Notes: generated by a model from the sequence alone, not told the origin. A stretch of DNA of 7,384 nt from JBDREF01 sp043820045 (GCA_043820045.1 JBDREF010000005.1:1-7384); one strand, 5' to 3'; numbered from the stretch's first letter, positions 1 to 5,853 are shown. A program made the numbers and translations.

Positions 1-171
1 TTTGTCATCTCGACTGGAGCCGAAGGCGCAATGGAGAGATCTGACCGACGAAGCGAACCGGCTGCTCTCCCTCGGGGACACCTTGCGGCGGAAGCCAGAT
101 TCCTCCGCTCGCTGCGCTCGGTCGGAATGACAAAAAGGGCAAGCTCTTCGGCCTCCGGTCGAAATGACAAA
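1..171. repeat. Inverted-repeat element built of GTCAT-YYCGACC units
   Basis: Bases 1-25 (TTTGTCATCTCGACTGGAG then CCGAAG) recur in inverse orientation at 146-171, with two mismatches and one inserted base. A third, related unit lies inverted at about 97-135; its complement begins TTTTTGTCATTCCGACCGAG and it contains the palindrome-like CTCGCTGCGCTCG. The arrangement is therefore terminal inverted repeats about 120 bases apart with a related unit inside. Repeats beginning GTCATTTCGACC or GTCATTCCGACC are, from memory, dispersed between genes in many bacterial genomes. The left end coincides with the window edge, so the element may extend further. No transposase or credible gene is seen here. 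Reading frames through it give low-complexity peptides only. Confidence 0.7.
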
Positions 172-243
172 CGGCGAGAATGAATCGCAAGCTGCCGCCG
201 AATGCCGACCGCACCCCTTTGTCAACGGTTTGGGCGACAATCC

Positions 244-271
244 TTGTAATCCGCGAGTTTTCAAATATAAT
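244..271 (+). promoter_or_regulatory. Likely sigma70 promoter of glyS
   Basis: TTGTAA (244-249) and a perfect TATAAT (266-271) are separated by 16 bases. Transcription would start near 278, giving a leader of about 43 bases before the glyS ATG. That leader is too short for a T-box, and no specifier hairpin is visible. The prediction rests on sequence match only. Confidence 0.5.
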
Positions 272-320
272 TGCTGGTTTGGTGTGAAACGAAGAACCAA
301 TATTTACAGGAATCCAACTT

Positions 321-1787
321 ATGGCAAAGATCACAAAGCTCGACGACATCGTGTCGCTGTGCAAGCGAAGGGGCTTCATATTTCAATCCAGCGAAATCTA
401 CGGCGGGCTGGCAAGCTGCTACGACTATGGTCCCCTCGGCGTCGAATTGAAGAATAACGTCAAGAAGGCATGGTGGAAAAGCGTAGTGCAGATGCGGGAC
501 GACGTGGTAGGCCTCGATTGCAGTATTCTCATGCACCCGATGGTCTGGAAATCGAGCGGGCACACCGACAAGTTCGCCGATTTGATAGCCGAATGCAAAA
601 AATGCAACACCCGAACCCGTGTTGACCACCTCCGAGAGCACGCCGAAGAGCATACCGAACACATCGCCATCGATACGACTATGGCACAGACGCAGGATTT
701 GAGCAAGAAGGTATGCCCCAACTGCGGCGCCGTCGGGCAATTCACAGAGCCGATGCCGTTCAAGCTGATGTTCGAGACGCAGATGGGTGCGAACGTCGAT
801 GACTCGATGACGATGCACCTGCGGCCGGAGACGGCGCAGGGAATTTTCGCCAATTTCAGAAACGTGCTCGATACCACAAGAGTCAAGATTCCCTTCGGCA
901 TAGCCCAGATCGGCAAGAGCTTCCGCAACGAGGTGACGACCAAGGCCTTTATCTTCCGGACGCGAGAGTTCGAGCAGGCCGAGCTGGAGTTCTTCTGCGA
1001 GCCGGGCACGGACGAGCAGTGGTTCGAGCACTGGAAGCAGGCCCGCTTCAACTGGTACATCGAATTGGGCATTAAGAGGGAGAATCTGCATTTCCGCGAG
1101 CACGACCCGGATGAGCTTGCCCACTACGCCAAGGGCTGCGTCGATGTCGAATATAAGTTCCCGTTCGGCTCCGGCGACTGGCAGGAGCTTGAGGGCATCG
1201 CCAACCGGACGGACTTCGACTTACGGCAGCATCAGCGGGGAATCCGAACGCTCAACAAATGGTTCGAGAACGACCGGAACCTGACTGGAATCGAATTGGT
1301 CGAGGAAGCCCAAGACTACCATAAGGGCCCGCTGTCGTACTTCGACGACGAGAAGAAGCAGCGCTACATACCCTATGTAATCGAGCCGAGCGCCGGCATA
1401 GACAGAAGCACATTGGCTTTCCTCGTCGATGCCTATGACGAAGAGGAAGTCCGCGGCGAGACGAGAAACCTCCTGCGTTTCCACCCCACACTGGCGCCGG
1501 TGAAAGCTGCTATTTTCCCGTTAGTCAAAAAAGATGGTATGCCGGAGATAGCAAGGAACATCTACGATGACCTGAAGAAGTACTGCAACTGCTTCTACGA
1601 CGAAAAAGGCGCGGTGGGCCGCCGCTACCGCCGGCAGGACGAGGCCGGAACGCCCTTCTGTATCACCGTGGACGGCCAAACGCTGGAAGACAACACCGCA
1701 ACCATCCGCGAGCGAGACTCCATGGAGCAGATAAGAGTCTCAACCGACCAGATTCGCAACCACATAAGGGAGAAACTGGACATCTAA
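321..1787 (+). CDS. glyS: Glycyl-tRNA synthetase, single-chain alpha2 type
   Basis: This cytoplasmic class II enzyme charges tRNA-Gly with glycine using ATP. The 488-residue product has the usual length for the dimeric (non alpha/beta) form. The N-terminal segment is typical, with SSEIYGGL and YDYGPLG at residues 23-40. A zinc-ribbon-like insertion follows, with CKKC at 92-95 and CPNC at 132-135. LRPETAQGIF is at 167-176. Motif 2 includes FRNE at 201-204 and FRTREFEQAELEFF at 212-225. Motif 3 is IEPSAGIDR at 354-362. The C-terminal anticodon-binding domain starts near 390 (HPTLAPVKAAIFPL) and ends with the IRVSTDQI segment. AGGA lies 9 bases before the ATG. The motif 2 loop reads TTKAF where I recall TPGNF as commoner, a small lineage difference. 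A PspC gene follows on the same strand after 76 bases, with no clear terminator between. Confidence 0.97.
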   Translation: MAKITKLDDIVSLCKRRGFIFQSSEIYGGLASCYDYGPLGVELKNNVKKAWWKSVVQMRDDVVGLDCSILMHPMVWKSSGHTDKFADLIAECKKCNTRTRVDHLREHAEEHTEHIAIDTTMAQTQDLSKKVCPNCGAVGQFTEPMPFKLMFETQMGANVDDSMTMHLRPETAQGIFANFRNVLDTTRVKIPFGIAQIGKSFRNEVTTKAFIFRTREFEQAELEFFCEPGTDEQWFEHWKQARFNWYIELGIKRENLHFREHDPDELAHYAKGCVDVEYKFPFGSGDWQELEGIANRTDFDLRQHQRGIRTLNKWFENDRNLTGIELVEEAQDYHKGPLSYFDDEKKQRYIPYVIEPSAGIDRSTLAFLVDAYDEEEVRGETRNLLRFHPTLAPVKAAIFPLVKKDGMPEIARNIYDDLKKYCNCFYDEKGAVGRRYRRQDEAGTPFCITVDGQTLEDNTATIRERDSMEQIRVSTDQIRNHIREKLDI

Positions 1788-1863
1788 AGCAGACAGAGGC
1801 AAATAAATTGAAGAAAACGGCTCTCGGAAGCGTCTCTGTTTAAGGGAGAATAGGAGCACGAAA

Positions 1864-2058
1864 ATGAGAAAACTGCACCTGTCCAAAAAAGATGAGAAGA
1901 TTTTCGGCGTCTGCGGCGGGATCGGAGAGACGTACGACATCGACCCGACGCTGGTACGGCTCGCACTGGTCTTTCTGTGTCTGGCAACCGCGGTGATTCC
2001 CCTGCTGGTAACCTACATAGCAGCCAAGTTCATCATACCGCAAGACCCTACAGGCTAA
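1864..2058 (+). CDS. PspC-domain small membrane protein
   Basis: The 64-residue protein is essentially a bare PspC domain. A basic N-terminus (MRKLHLSKKDEKIFGVCGG) leads into the family signature GVCGGIGETYDIDPTLVRL (residues 15-33), followed by a hydrophobic stretch at about 31-57 that should span the membrane. PspC proteins take part in envelope-stress (phage-shock) signalling in Proteobacteria. Short stand-alone versions are widespread and their exact role is usually unknown. AGGAG at 1852-1856 is 7 bases before the ATG, a strong ribosome-binding site that fixes the start. It lies 76 bases after glyS on the same strand and could be co-transcribed, though I see no functional link. No other psp gene is present. 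Confidence 0.9.
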   Translation: MRKLHLSKKDEKIFGVCGGIGETYDIDPTLVRLALVFLCLATAVIPLLVTYIAAKFIIPQDPTG

Positions 2059-2220
2059 ATGAGAAAGAACCTGACAGCATTCGGCCCAAACTGGAAGTCA
2101 AACCTGTCGAACGCAGAGGATCAGAAAGGTGGAGATGAAACTTCGCGCCGCGCATGGCTATTGCCAATTTTAAATAGGTATAGCCTTCCCTAATATCCTT
2201 ATCCTGCCCCTGATGCCCTG
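2059..2220. other. Convergent intergenic gap, no clear signal
   Basis: This gap separates the PspC gene (plus) from the membrane-protein gene (minus), which converge here. A 44-codon frame (2059-2193) begins directly after the PspC stop codon, but it has no ribosome-binding site of its own and no recognisable product. The only hairpin near a T-rich stretch is a 4-base stem (TGGC TATT GCCA, followed by AATTTT). That is too weak to call a terminator, although one would be expected between convergent genes. Confidence 0.5.
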
Positions 2221-2982
2221 CTATGATGGATTGCCACTGTCGGGGACCGCATTATTGCACTCTCCACTGGGCTGTTTGTTCGGATTCCTCCGTATTGCTG
2301 AGAAGTATGCCTGAATATCAGTCTTGCGTTGTGGATCGTCGATTATAGCTCTGATCTGTCGGTCTGCACTTCGACGACAGGCAAACCACTTGATCGTGAG
2401 AAGCAATCCGATTATCAGTAGAGCGACCATGCAAATGATTAACTGAATAACTCCACCTACGATCCCGACAATGATCCCCGTAACAACGAAAAGGAACCCA
2501 GACTCAATACCGACCCAGAACCATCCCCAATTGTCCAAGGCCGTACGGACCAATTGCCTATCGATTGCTGGTGCAGCGAATCCTGCGTACGGGTAGAACA
2601 CTTTGTACATGGCTGACTCCCGTACCGAGCGGATACGCTGCTCCATAGTCTTATCCACTTCGTGCCCGGCTAGGCGTGCCATGGGAAATAGAATGTATCG
2701 AGTGTCGAATATGACTCGTATGTGAAACAAATCGGAAAGCCTGTCGTGAAGGAATACGATGCGGGATATCACCGCTATGACAATGGGTATCAGAACATAT
2801 AGCGTTTTTATGCCTTTGATGGGGCCAATCTCCGTTTCTGTCTGAACTGAGTCCAAGAGCGCCTTCACCGCCGGTGATGCACTAGCCAGGATAAGAGTGC
2901 ATGTGATTCCGCCGACAACCGTCGTGACGAAGACACGCTCGAGCATATCAGAATAGCTTTCTGGTTGGGCAATTACTTTCAT
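2221..2982 (-). CDS. Four-helix membrane protein of unknown function
   Basis: I do not recognise this 253-residue protein. Hydrophobic segments at about 17-35, 60-78, 161-178 and 180-201 suggest four membrane helices. A soluble region lies between the second and third (about 80-155), rich in Arg, Asp and aromatic residues and including FHIRVIFDTRY. A basic and polar C-terminal tail follows (about 202-253). No enzyme motif stands out. The ATG overlaps the stop codon of the upstream methyltransferase gene (ATGA), and AAGGAG (2989-2994) lies 6 bases upstream, so the two are almost certainly translated from one mRNA. The gene is last in its apparent operon. Its membrane location next to a soluble methyltransferase and a small helical protein would suit an effector, sensor or modification module, but that is inference only. 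Confidence 0.8.
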   Translation of the reverse strand: MKVIAQPESYSDMLERVFVTTVVGGITCTLILASASPAVKALLDSVQTETEIGPIKGIKTLYVLIPIVIAVISRIVFLHDRLSDLFHIRVIFDTRYILFPMARLAGHEVDKTMEQRIRSVRESAMYKVFYPYAGFAAPAIDRQLVRTALDNWGWFWVGIESGFLFVVTGIIVGIVGGVIQLIICMVALLIIGLLLTIKWFACRRSADRQIRAIIDDPQRKTDIQAYFSAIRRNPNKQPSGECNNAVPDSGNPS

Positions 2983-3641
2983 GTCATACTCCTTTTAGCG
3001 AGAACGTAGTTCGACTGCCCGTTGATCCATGTATCGATAACAACAAATCCGAATCGGGTTAGGAGCCTGATCGTTGACTCCTGGTTCAATACTCCGTAGT
3101 AGGCAGCTCTATTTCGGGACTGCAATACCCATCCGTCAAGGTGTGAGAACGCCTGGGGTTTCTGTCTTGTCTCCGCTAAATAGGAATTGGTATGCTGGTT
3201 TGCCACCAGTAGTGTCCCCTTTTTTGTCAGACCAGCCCGGAGTGAGCGCAACGATTTGGCCCTGATTCTTGGACATGGGATTGCCGAAAGGACATTCGCG
3301 CATAAGATAAATCCGTACGAGCGGGGAATACCACGCCAGAATTCGTCGAGGTCGTAGACATGGCAGGTTGGCCAGTGCTCCTTGGCATATTGGCGCACGT
3401 TGGTCATCCGTCCACCGATACGCTGAATACGGTCCAGTTGGATGCTCGAATCCGTAAGCCCCAAATGTGCCGATCTCATAGCGAGATGTCGTGTATACCT
3501 CAATTTGCCGCATCCGTAGTCCAAGGCGCTATGCGTGTATGGCCTCTGACGGAGCCACTCAATGAGTGGACCCGCTGCATCGGTCATCGGTTTGGCTGCG
3601 TTCTCAGATTTGACCAGCGTTCCTTTGATTCGATAGTGCAT
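2979..3641 (-). CDS. Class I SAM-dependent methyltransferase, substrate unknown
   Basis: The 220-residue protein has a Rossmann-like SAM-binding core. Motif I is ALDYGCGKLRY (39-49), an acidic residue after strand 2 is D64 in GLTDSS, VYDLDEF is at 95-101, and the motif IV region GFILCANVLSAIP is at 110-122. KKGTLLVANQ follows at 140-149. There is no DPPY or NPPY motif, so it is not a typical N6-adenine or N4-cytosine DNA methyltransferase. The core looks more like those acting on small molecules, RNA or protein. Two starts are possible. GGAGG lies 8 bases before the ATG at 3641 but only 2 bases before the ATG at 3647, so I prefer 3641. It follows the 88-residue protein gene on the same strand and overlaps the membrane-protein gene by four bases. 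The substrate cannot be told from the sequence. Confidence 0.85.
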   Translation of the reverse strand: MHYRIKGTLVKSENAAKPMTDAAGPLIEWLRQRPYTHSALDYGCGKLRYTRHLAMRSAHLGLTDSSIQLDRIQRIGGRMTNVRQYAKEHWPTCHVYDLDEFWRGIPRSYGFILCANVLSAIPCPRIRAKSLRSLRAGLTKKGTLLVANQHTNSYLAETRQKPQAFSHLDGWVLQSRNRAAYYGVLNQESTIRLLTRFGFVVIDTWINGQSNYVLAKRSMT

Positions 3642-3704
3642 GTGCATTACCTCCCGGCGATGAACTTCGCCAGCACGCGAGTTGTCTTCACAACAGCTTG
3701 ATCA

Positions 3705-3971
3705 TCAATTCCTCCCGTTGTACTTCCGCCTCAGTTTTGGCAGGCCGTCTTTGGCTTCGCCGAGTTTGCGGAGGGTTAACAGGCGATGGGCAAGTCGAGC
3801 CGCTTCGACCTGTTGGCCAGTCCTCTGTACATAATCTTCTGCAAAAGACAATAGTCTCGATGGATCGCTGACGAGGCGGTCACACGCCGTGTTGTATTCG
3901 ATATACATCTCTTTTAGGACATTGTCATCAAACATGGCCGGTTCGGATATATGAGATTCTTCACGGATCAT
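3705..3971 (-). CDS. Small helical protein of unknown function, 88 residues
   Basis: I cannot assign this protein to a named family. It looks largely alpha-helical and charged. An acidic N-terminal half (with MFDDNVLKEMYIEYNTACD at 13-31) is followed by a basic C-terminal tail, GLPKLRRKYNGRN at 76-88. Such a tail could bind nucleic acid or a partner protein. There are no cysteines beyond C30, no membrane segment and no signal peptide. AAGGAG (3977-3982) lies 5 bases before the ATG, so the start is well supported. It is the first gene of the apparent operon with the methyltransferase and the four-helix membrane protein. A small 5-base hairpin (3681-3694, loop CTTC) sits in the 63-base gap before the methyltransferase. 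A regulator or accessory subunit of the operon is possible, but this is inference. Confidence 0.7.
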   Translation of the reverse strand: MIREESHISEPAMFDDNVLKEMYIEYNTACDRLVSDPSRLLSFAEDYVQRTGQQVEAARLAHRLLTLRKLGEAKDGLPKLRRKYNGRN

Positions 3972-4071
3972 TGCTTCTCCTTTTAGTACTGATGACGAAA
4001 GGGACTTCGTGAAACATCCTCAGAGGTGTATGCTCTCGCTTCTGCTGGTCCTATCGACCGGGAACGATGGT

Positions 4072-4098
4072 GTTATAAGAAAAAAGTCCAAAGACCAA
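4072..4098 (-). promoter_or_regulatory. Weak candidate promoter for the 88-aa/methyltransferase/membrane operon
   Basis: On the minus strand TATAAC (4077-4072) is preceded by TTGGTC (4098-4093) with a 15-base spacer. The -10 match is good, but the -35 is poor and the spacer is short. It lies in the 244-base gap (3972-4215) that separates this operon from the CcbP-like gene. The gap also holds a 6-base hairpin at 4045-4061 in what would be the leader. The size of the gap supports a separate promoter somewhere within it. Confidence 0.25.
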
Positions 4099-4215
4099 GA
4101 AGGAAATCAAAAACAAGGAATCCTGCTATCGACAATTGATTAGGCGTGATTGATTATCGGGCGTTTCGGCTTGGTACCCTCTCGAATGCGAGGCTTGCGG
4201 GATTATTCGACTGAC

Positions 4216-4587
4216 CTACAACGTATATCCCTGGCCTACCCAGTAATGCCAGTCCTCGACGGCTTCTGTTGTATCTTCATCCGCCTCGGCAATTGGTCTG
4301 ACTTGTGACAAAGGAATCGCAAGGCCCCGTTTCTCCCAGCGCATTACAACGAACATTTCATGTTGACATTCCTCTTCAGGAGCCATGCCAAGGATCTCAA
4401 CCTCATCGCCCTTGCGCAAAGTCGAGATAGTCCTTTCGGCAATGCACCTGGCGGAAAAGGGAAAGTACAACTTGTCTTTAAGGTAGTAATACCAACCCAT
4501 CGCCTGTTCTTCGGGGCCGTACGCATCAACGATGATTTCCTCGGAGATTCGACTCTCCCGTTTGGAGTTCTTCTTCACTTTAGCCAT
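4216..4587 (-). CDS. CcbP-like putative calcium-binding protein
   Basis: The 123-residue protein matches my memory of the Calci_bind_CcbP family. The type member, Anabaena CcbP, binds Ca2+ and affects heterocyst formation. Family-like segments are VDAYGPEEQAMGWYYYLKDK (20-39), FPFSARC (42-48), GDEVEILGMAPEEEC (60-74), a beta-rich MFVVMRWEKRGLAIPLSQV (78-96) and the acidic end EADEDTTEAVEDWHYW (101-116). Clustered Asp and Glu residues fit metal binding. The N-terminus is lysine-rich. The frame extends upstream to 4644, but the internal ATG at 4587 has AAGG about 7 bases upstream and gives the family's usual beginning, so I prefer it. It lies 73 bases after the zinc-finger gene on the same strand. 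Outside cyanobacteria the role of such proteins is not established; they may simply be small domains of unknown function. Confidence 0.75.
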   Translation of the reverse strand: MAKVKKNSKRESRISEEIIVDAYGPEEQAMGWYYYLKDKLYFPFSARCIAERTISTLRKGDEVEILGMAPEEECQHEMFVVMRWEKRGLAIPLSQVRPIAEADEDTTEAVEDWHYWVGQGYTL

Positions 4588-4660
4588 AATACGCCTTGAT
4601 GTTACGAGTATGGAGCAGAGGTAATTCGGCAGGCGCTCGCCCAATCAGGCTAGTTGGTGT

Positions 4661-4888
4661 TCACGCGTACTTGATTATCGGAGCAACCCGTTGGACCCCC
4701 ACGCTTTCCTTATGCAGCTTTAGCCGTTCCAGCTCGTGCAATGTGTCGGCCGTGAAATAACTCTGGCCGCAATTGGGACAAACAACCATCGGAACACCTT
4801 CGATCACCAAGATGCTTTTGCCTCTGCCGAAACTTCGCGTTACGTGCTTGGTCACGGCTCCTTGCTTACCGCAACAATCGCAAATCAT
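4661..4888 (-). CDS. YgiT/MqsA-type zinc-finger protein (orphan antitoxin-like)
   Basis: The 75-residue protein has the YgiT-type zinc-finger layout: C3-x2-C6 and C37-x2-C40 (VVCPNCG) as likely zinc ligands, with LVIEGVPMVVCPNCGQSYF between and after. In E. coli this domain forms the N-terminal half of the antitoxin MqsA. This protein lacks the C-terminal helix-turn-helix of MqsA and resembles the stand-alone versions often paired with MqsR-like or DUF4258 toxins. No such toxin gene is found on either side. The frame can begin at a GTG (4894), but GAGG lies 7 bases before the ATG at 4888, which I take as the start. The gene follows mntA after 58 bases, with the CcbP-like gene downstream. It may be a co-regulator in the cluster or the remnant of a separate toxin-antitoxin pair. 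Confidence 0.85.
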   Translation of the reverse strand: MICDCCGKQGAVTKHVTRSFGRGKSILVIEGVPMVVCPNCGQSYFTADTLHELERLKLHKESVGVQRVAPIIKYA

Positions 4889-4944
4889 ACGCACTCCTCA
4901 AAGAGCAGCGACGGTTATGACAACTACAAGTCTGGCGACGCCGT

Positions 4945-4976
4945 AGTCATCCTTGCCTCCGTGAAGGCGAGGAACT
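4945..4976. repeat. REP-like palindromic unit overlapping the end of mntA
   Basis: GTCATCC is followed by CCTTGCCT (4951-4958), a 6-base loop (CCGTGA) and AGGCGAGG (4965-4972). This is an 8-base stem with one G-T pair. The general form (GTCAT then a GC-rich palindrome) is that of dispersed intergenic repeats and shares GTCAT with the element at 1-171. Its GTCAT end supplies the mntA stop codon on the minus strand. Confidence 0.55.
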
Positions 4977-5303
4977 TTGGCCTTCATACAGTATTTTTCC
5001 GACCTCGTCGATGTGGCGTTTGAGCGGCGCGTGCTTGATGGCCTCATACACCTTGACGTCGAAAGTATAAGGCAGGGGCAGCTCGTCCAGCTCACCGAAG
5101 ATCCGAGCGATCAGGCCCTGGTTCAGGTCGCCCCATAGGGCCAAATCCACGTCCGAATGGTTCTCGAAACCGCCCATCGCCCTGGAGCCGAAGATCTTCA
5201 CCTCGCGCACTTCCGGATGACCGCGAAAGACCCGGCGAATGAGCGCCAACGCTTCGGGTTTGAGGCCGAAAGGCTCTATTCCAGCGTCTTTTGCTTTAGC
5301 CAT
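4947..5303 (-). CDS. mntA: MntA-type nucleotidyltransferase antitoxin
   Basis: This 118-residue minimal nucleotidyltransferase belongs to the HI0073/MNT group. FGSRAMGG at 38-45 and SDVDL at 50-54 give the GSx10DxD signature (G39, S40, D51, D53). A third carboxylate is plausible at D82 in TFDVKVYE. The C-terminal helix region HAPLKRHIDEVGKILYEG is also typical. In characterised systems MntA transfers AMP from ATP to a tyrosine of the HEPN toxin HepT and so inactivates it. The gene overlaps hepT by 28 bases, and AGGTG lies 6 bases before its ATG. The last residues (about 109-118, serine- and arginine-rich) are encoded by a palindromic repeat that also provides the stop codon. The family domain itself is complete, so the enzyme should be active. 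Confidence 0.92.
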   Translation of the reverse strand: MAKAKDAGIEPFGLKPEALALIRRVFRGHPEVREVKIFGSRAMGGFENHSDVDLALWGDLNQGLIARIFGELDELPLPYTFDVKVYEAIKHAPLKRHIDEVGKILYEGQSSSPSRRQG

Positions 5304-5689
5304 GTAAACACCTGCTCCAAGGCGGTGAAGTAGCGTTGTGAGATATTACGAATCACGCCGTCAAAGGTCTCTTTGTCATACGTGTGCGACATCAGGTTCC
5401 TTTGTTCGAGCATGTCGATCCAGATTTGGCCATCTTCGATGATCCTGGCGGTGAAGGCCTCTTTGATGACCCTTCTCGGCGTGATCTGATCGAAGACGAT
5501 GCCACTATAAACCAGATAATCCTTCAGCGTCTTCCATGCCAGCTCGAAGGTGTATTCAAACCGCTGAACAACTCCTTCTTTTTCCAGATCGGACATTTCA
5601 GCAAGGTCTTTTTCAAAAGCTTCTTTGAGAAGAAGGAAAGCACTCTCGAAGTTTTCAAACCTTTGTTTCCAACGAATATTCTTCGTCAT
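5276..5689 (-). CDS. hepT: HepT-type HEPN toxin (HI0074 family)
   Basis: This 137-residue all-helical protein belongs to the HI0074 group, long annotated as nucleotidyltransferase substrate-binding proteins. Family segments are RFENFESAFLLLKEA (11-25), VVQRFEYTFELAWKTLKDYL (40-59), ITPRRVIKEAF (69-79) and the HEPN motif RNLMSHTYD at 97-105. That gives R97-x4-H102-x-Y104, with the ribonuclease residues R and H and the tyrosine that MntA modifies in the HepT/MntA system. The frame runs upstream to 5872, but the homologous region begins at the ATG at 5689, with AGGA 8 bases upstream. The ATG also overlaps the stop of a 16-codon leader ORF. It is first in the operon and is translated ahead of the overlapping antitoxin gene. 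Expected role: RNA cleavage when not AMP-modified, as a growth-arrest or phage-defence module. Confidence 0.92.
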   Translation of the reverse strand: MTKNIRWKQRFENFESAFLLLKEAFEKDLAEMSDLEKEGVVQRFEYTFELAWKTLKDYLVYSGIVFDQITPRRVIKEAFTARIIEDGQIWIDMLEQRNLMSHTYDKETFDGVIRNISQRYFTALEQVFTWLKQKTLE

Positions 5690-5736
5690 TTTAGAGGTCC
5701 TACAGCCATCAGCATCGCCGCGGCTTCGTTTCCCAT
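5686..5736 (-). CDS. Possible 16-codon leader ORF coupled to hepT
   Basis: The frame reads MGNEAAAMLMAVGPLK and stops at a TGA that shares ATGA with the hepT start. GAG lies about 6 bases before its ATG. It lies inside the leader expected from the promoter at 5775-5803. The frame is open further upstream, to a TGA at 5800-5802, but the only other start is a GTG inside that promoter. It could be a translated leader that couples ribosome entry to hepT, or chance. No homology is recognised. Confidence 0.3.
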   Translation of the reverse strand: MGNEAAAMLMAVGPLK

Positions 5737-5774
5737 CTTCAACTCGCCGATTACCGATTTTTTTCGCAAGATAA

Positions 5775-5803
5775 AATCTATCACGCCACCAACATCGGGT
5801 CAA
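5775..5803 (-). promoter_or_regulatory. Likely promoter of the hepT-mntA operon
   Basis: On the minus strand TTGACC (5803-5798, five of six consensus bases) and TAGATT (5780-5775, four of six) are separated by exactly 17 bases. Transcription would start near 5768 and give a leader of about 79 bases before hepT. This promoter diverges from the one for asnS, and the two -35 boxes are about 50 bases apart. Confidence 0.5.
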
Positions 5804-5853
5804 CAAGAAATATACAAAGCATTGGAAACAGAGAGAATTTATAAGTATATGCT

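Noticed and set aside
5..379. Long minus-strand frame across the repeat element and the glyS start
   Set aside because: It reads through the dispersed repeats (peptides such as FLSFRPSAASGGI) and into the antisense of glyS. No coding support.
261..1124. 287-codon minus-strand frame opposite glyS
   Set aside because: It is antisense to a clearly coding aminoacyl-tRNA synthetase and has no family features.
1793..1839. Inverted repeat ACAGAG / CTCTGT after glyS as a terminator
   Set aside because: The stem is only six bases with a loop of about 35 bases and no real T tract, so it is not a credible terminator.
2059..2193. 44-codon frame starting directly after the PspC stop codon
   Set aside because: It has no ribosome-binding site of its own, no recognisable product and low-complexity composition. 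Chance is likely.
3647..3691. Micro-ORF (VKTTRVLAKFIAGR, GTG start) ending in TAATG at the first methyltransferase ATG
   Set aside because: It is only 14 codons, has a GTG start and no good ribosome-binding site. The ATG it touches is probably not the one used.
3972..4215. tRNA or small RNA gene in the 244-base gap
   Set aside because: No tRNA T-loop motif or cloverleaf is found. Only short hairpins (for example 4045-4061) are present.
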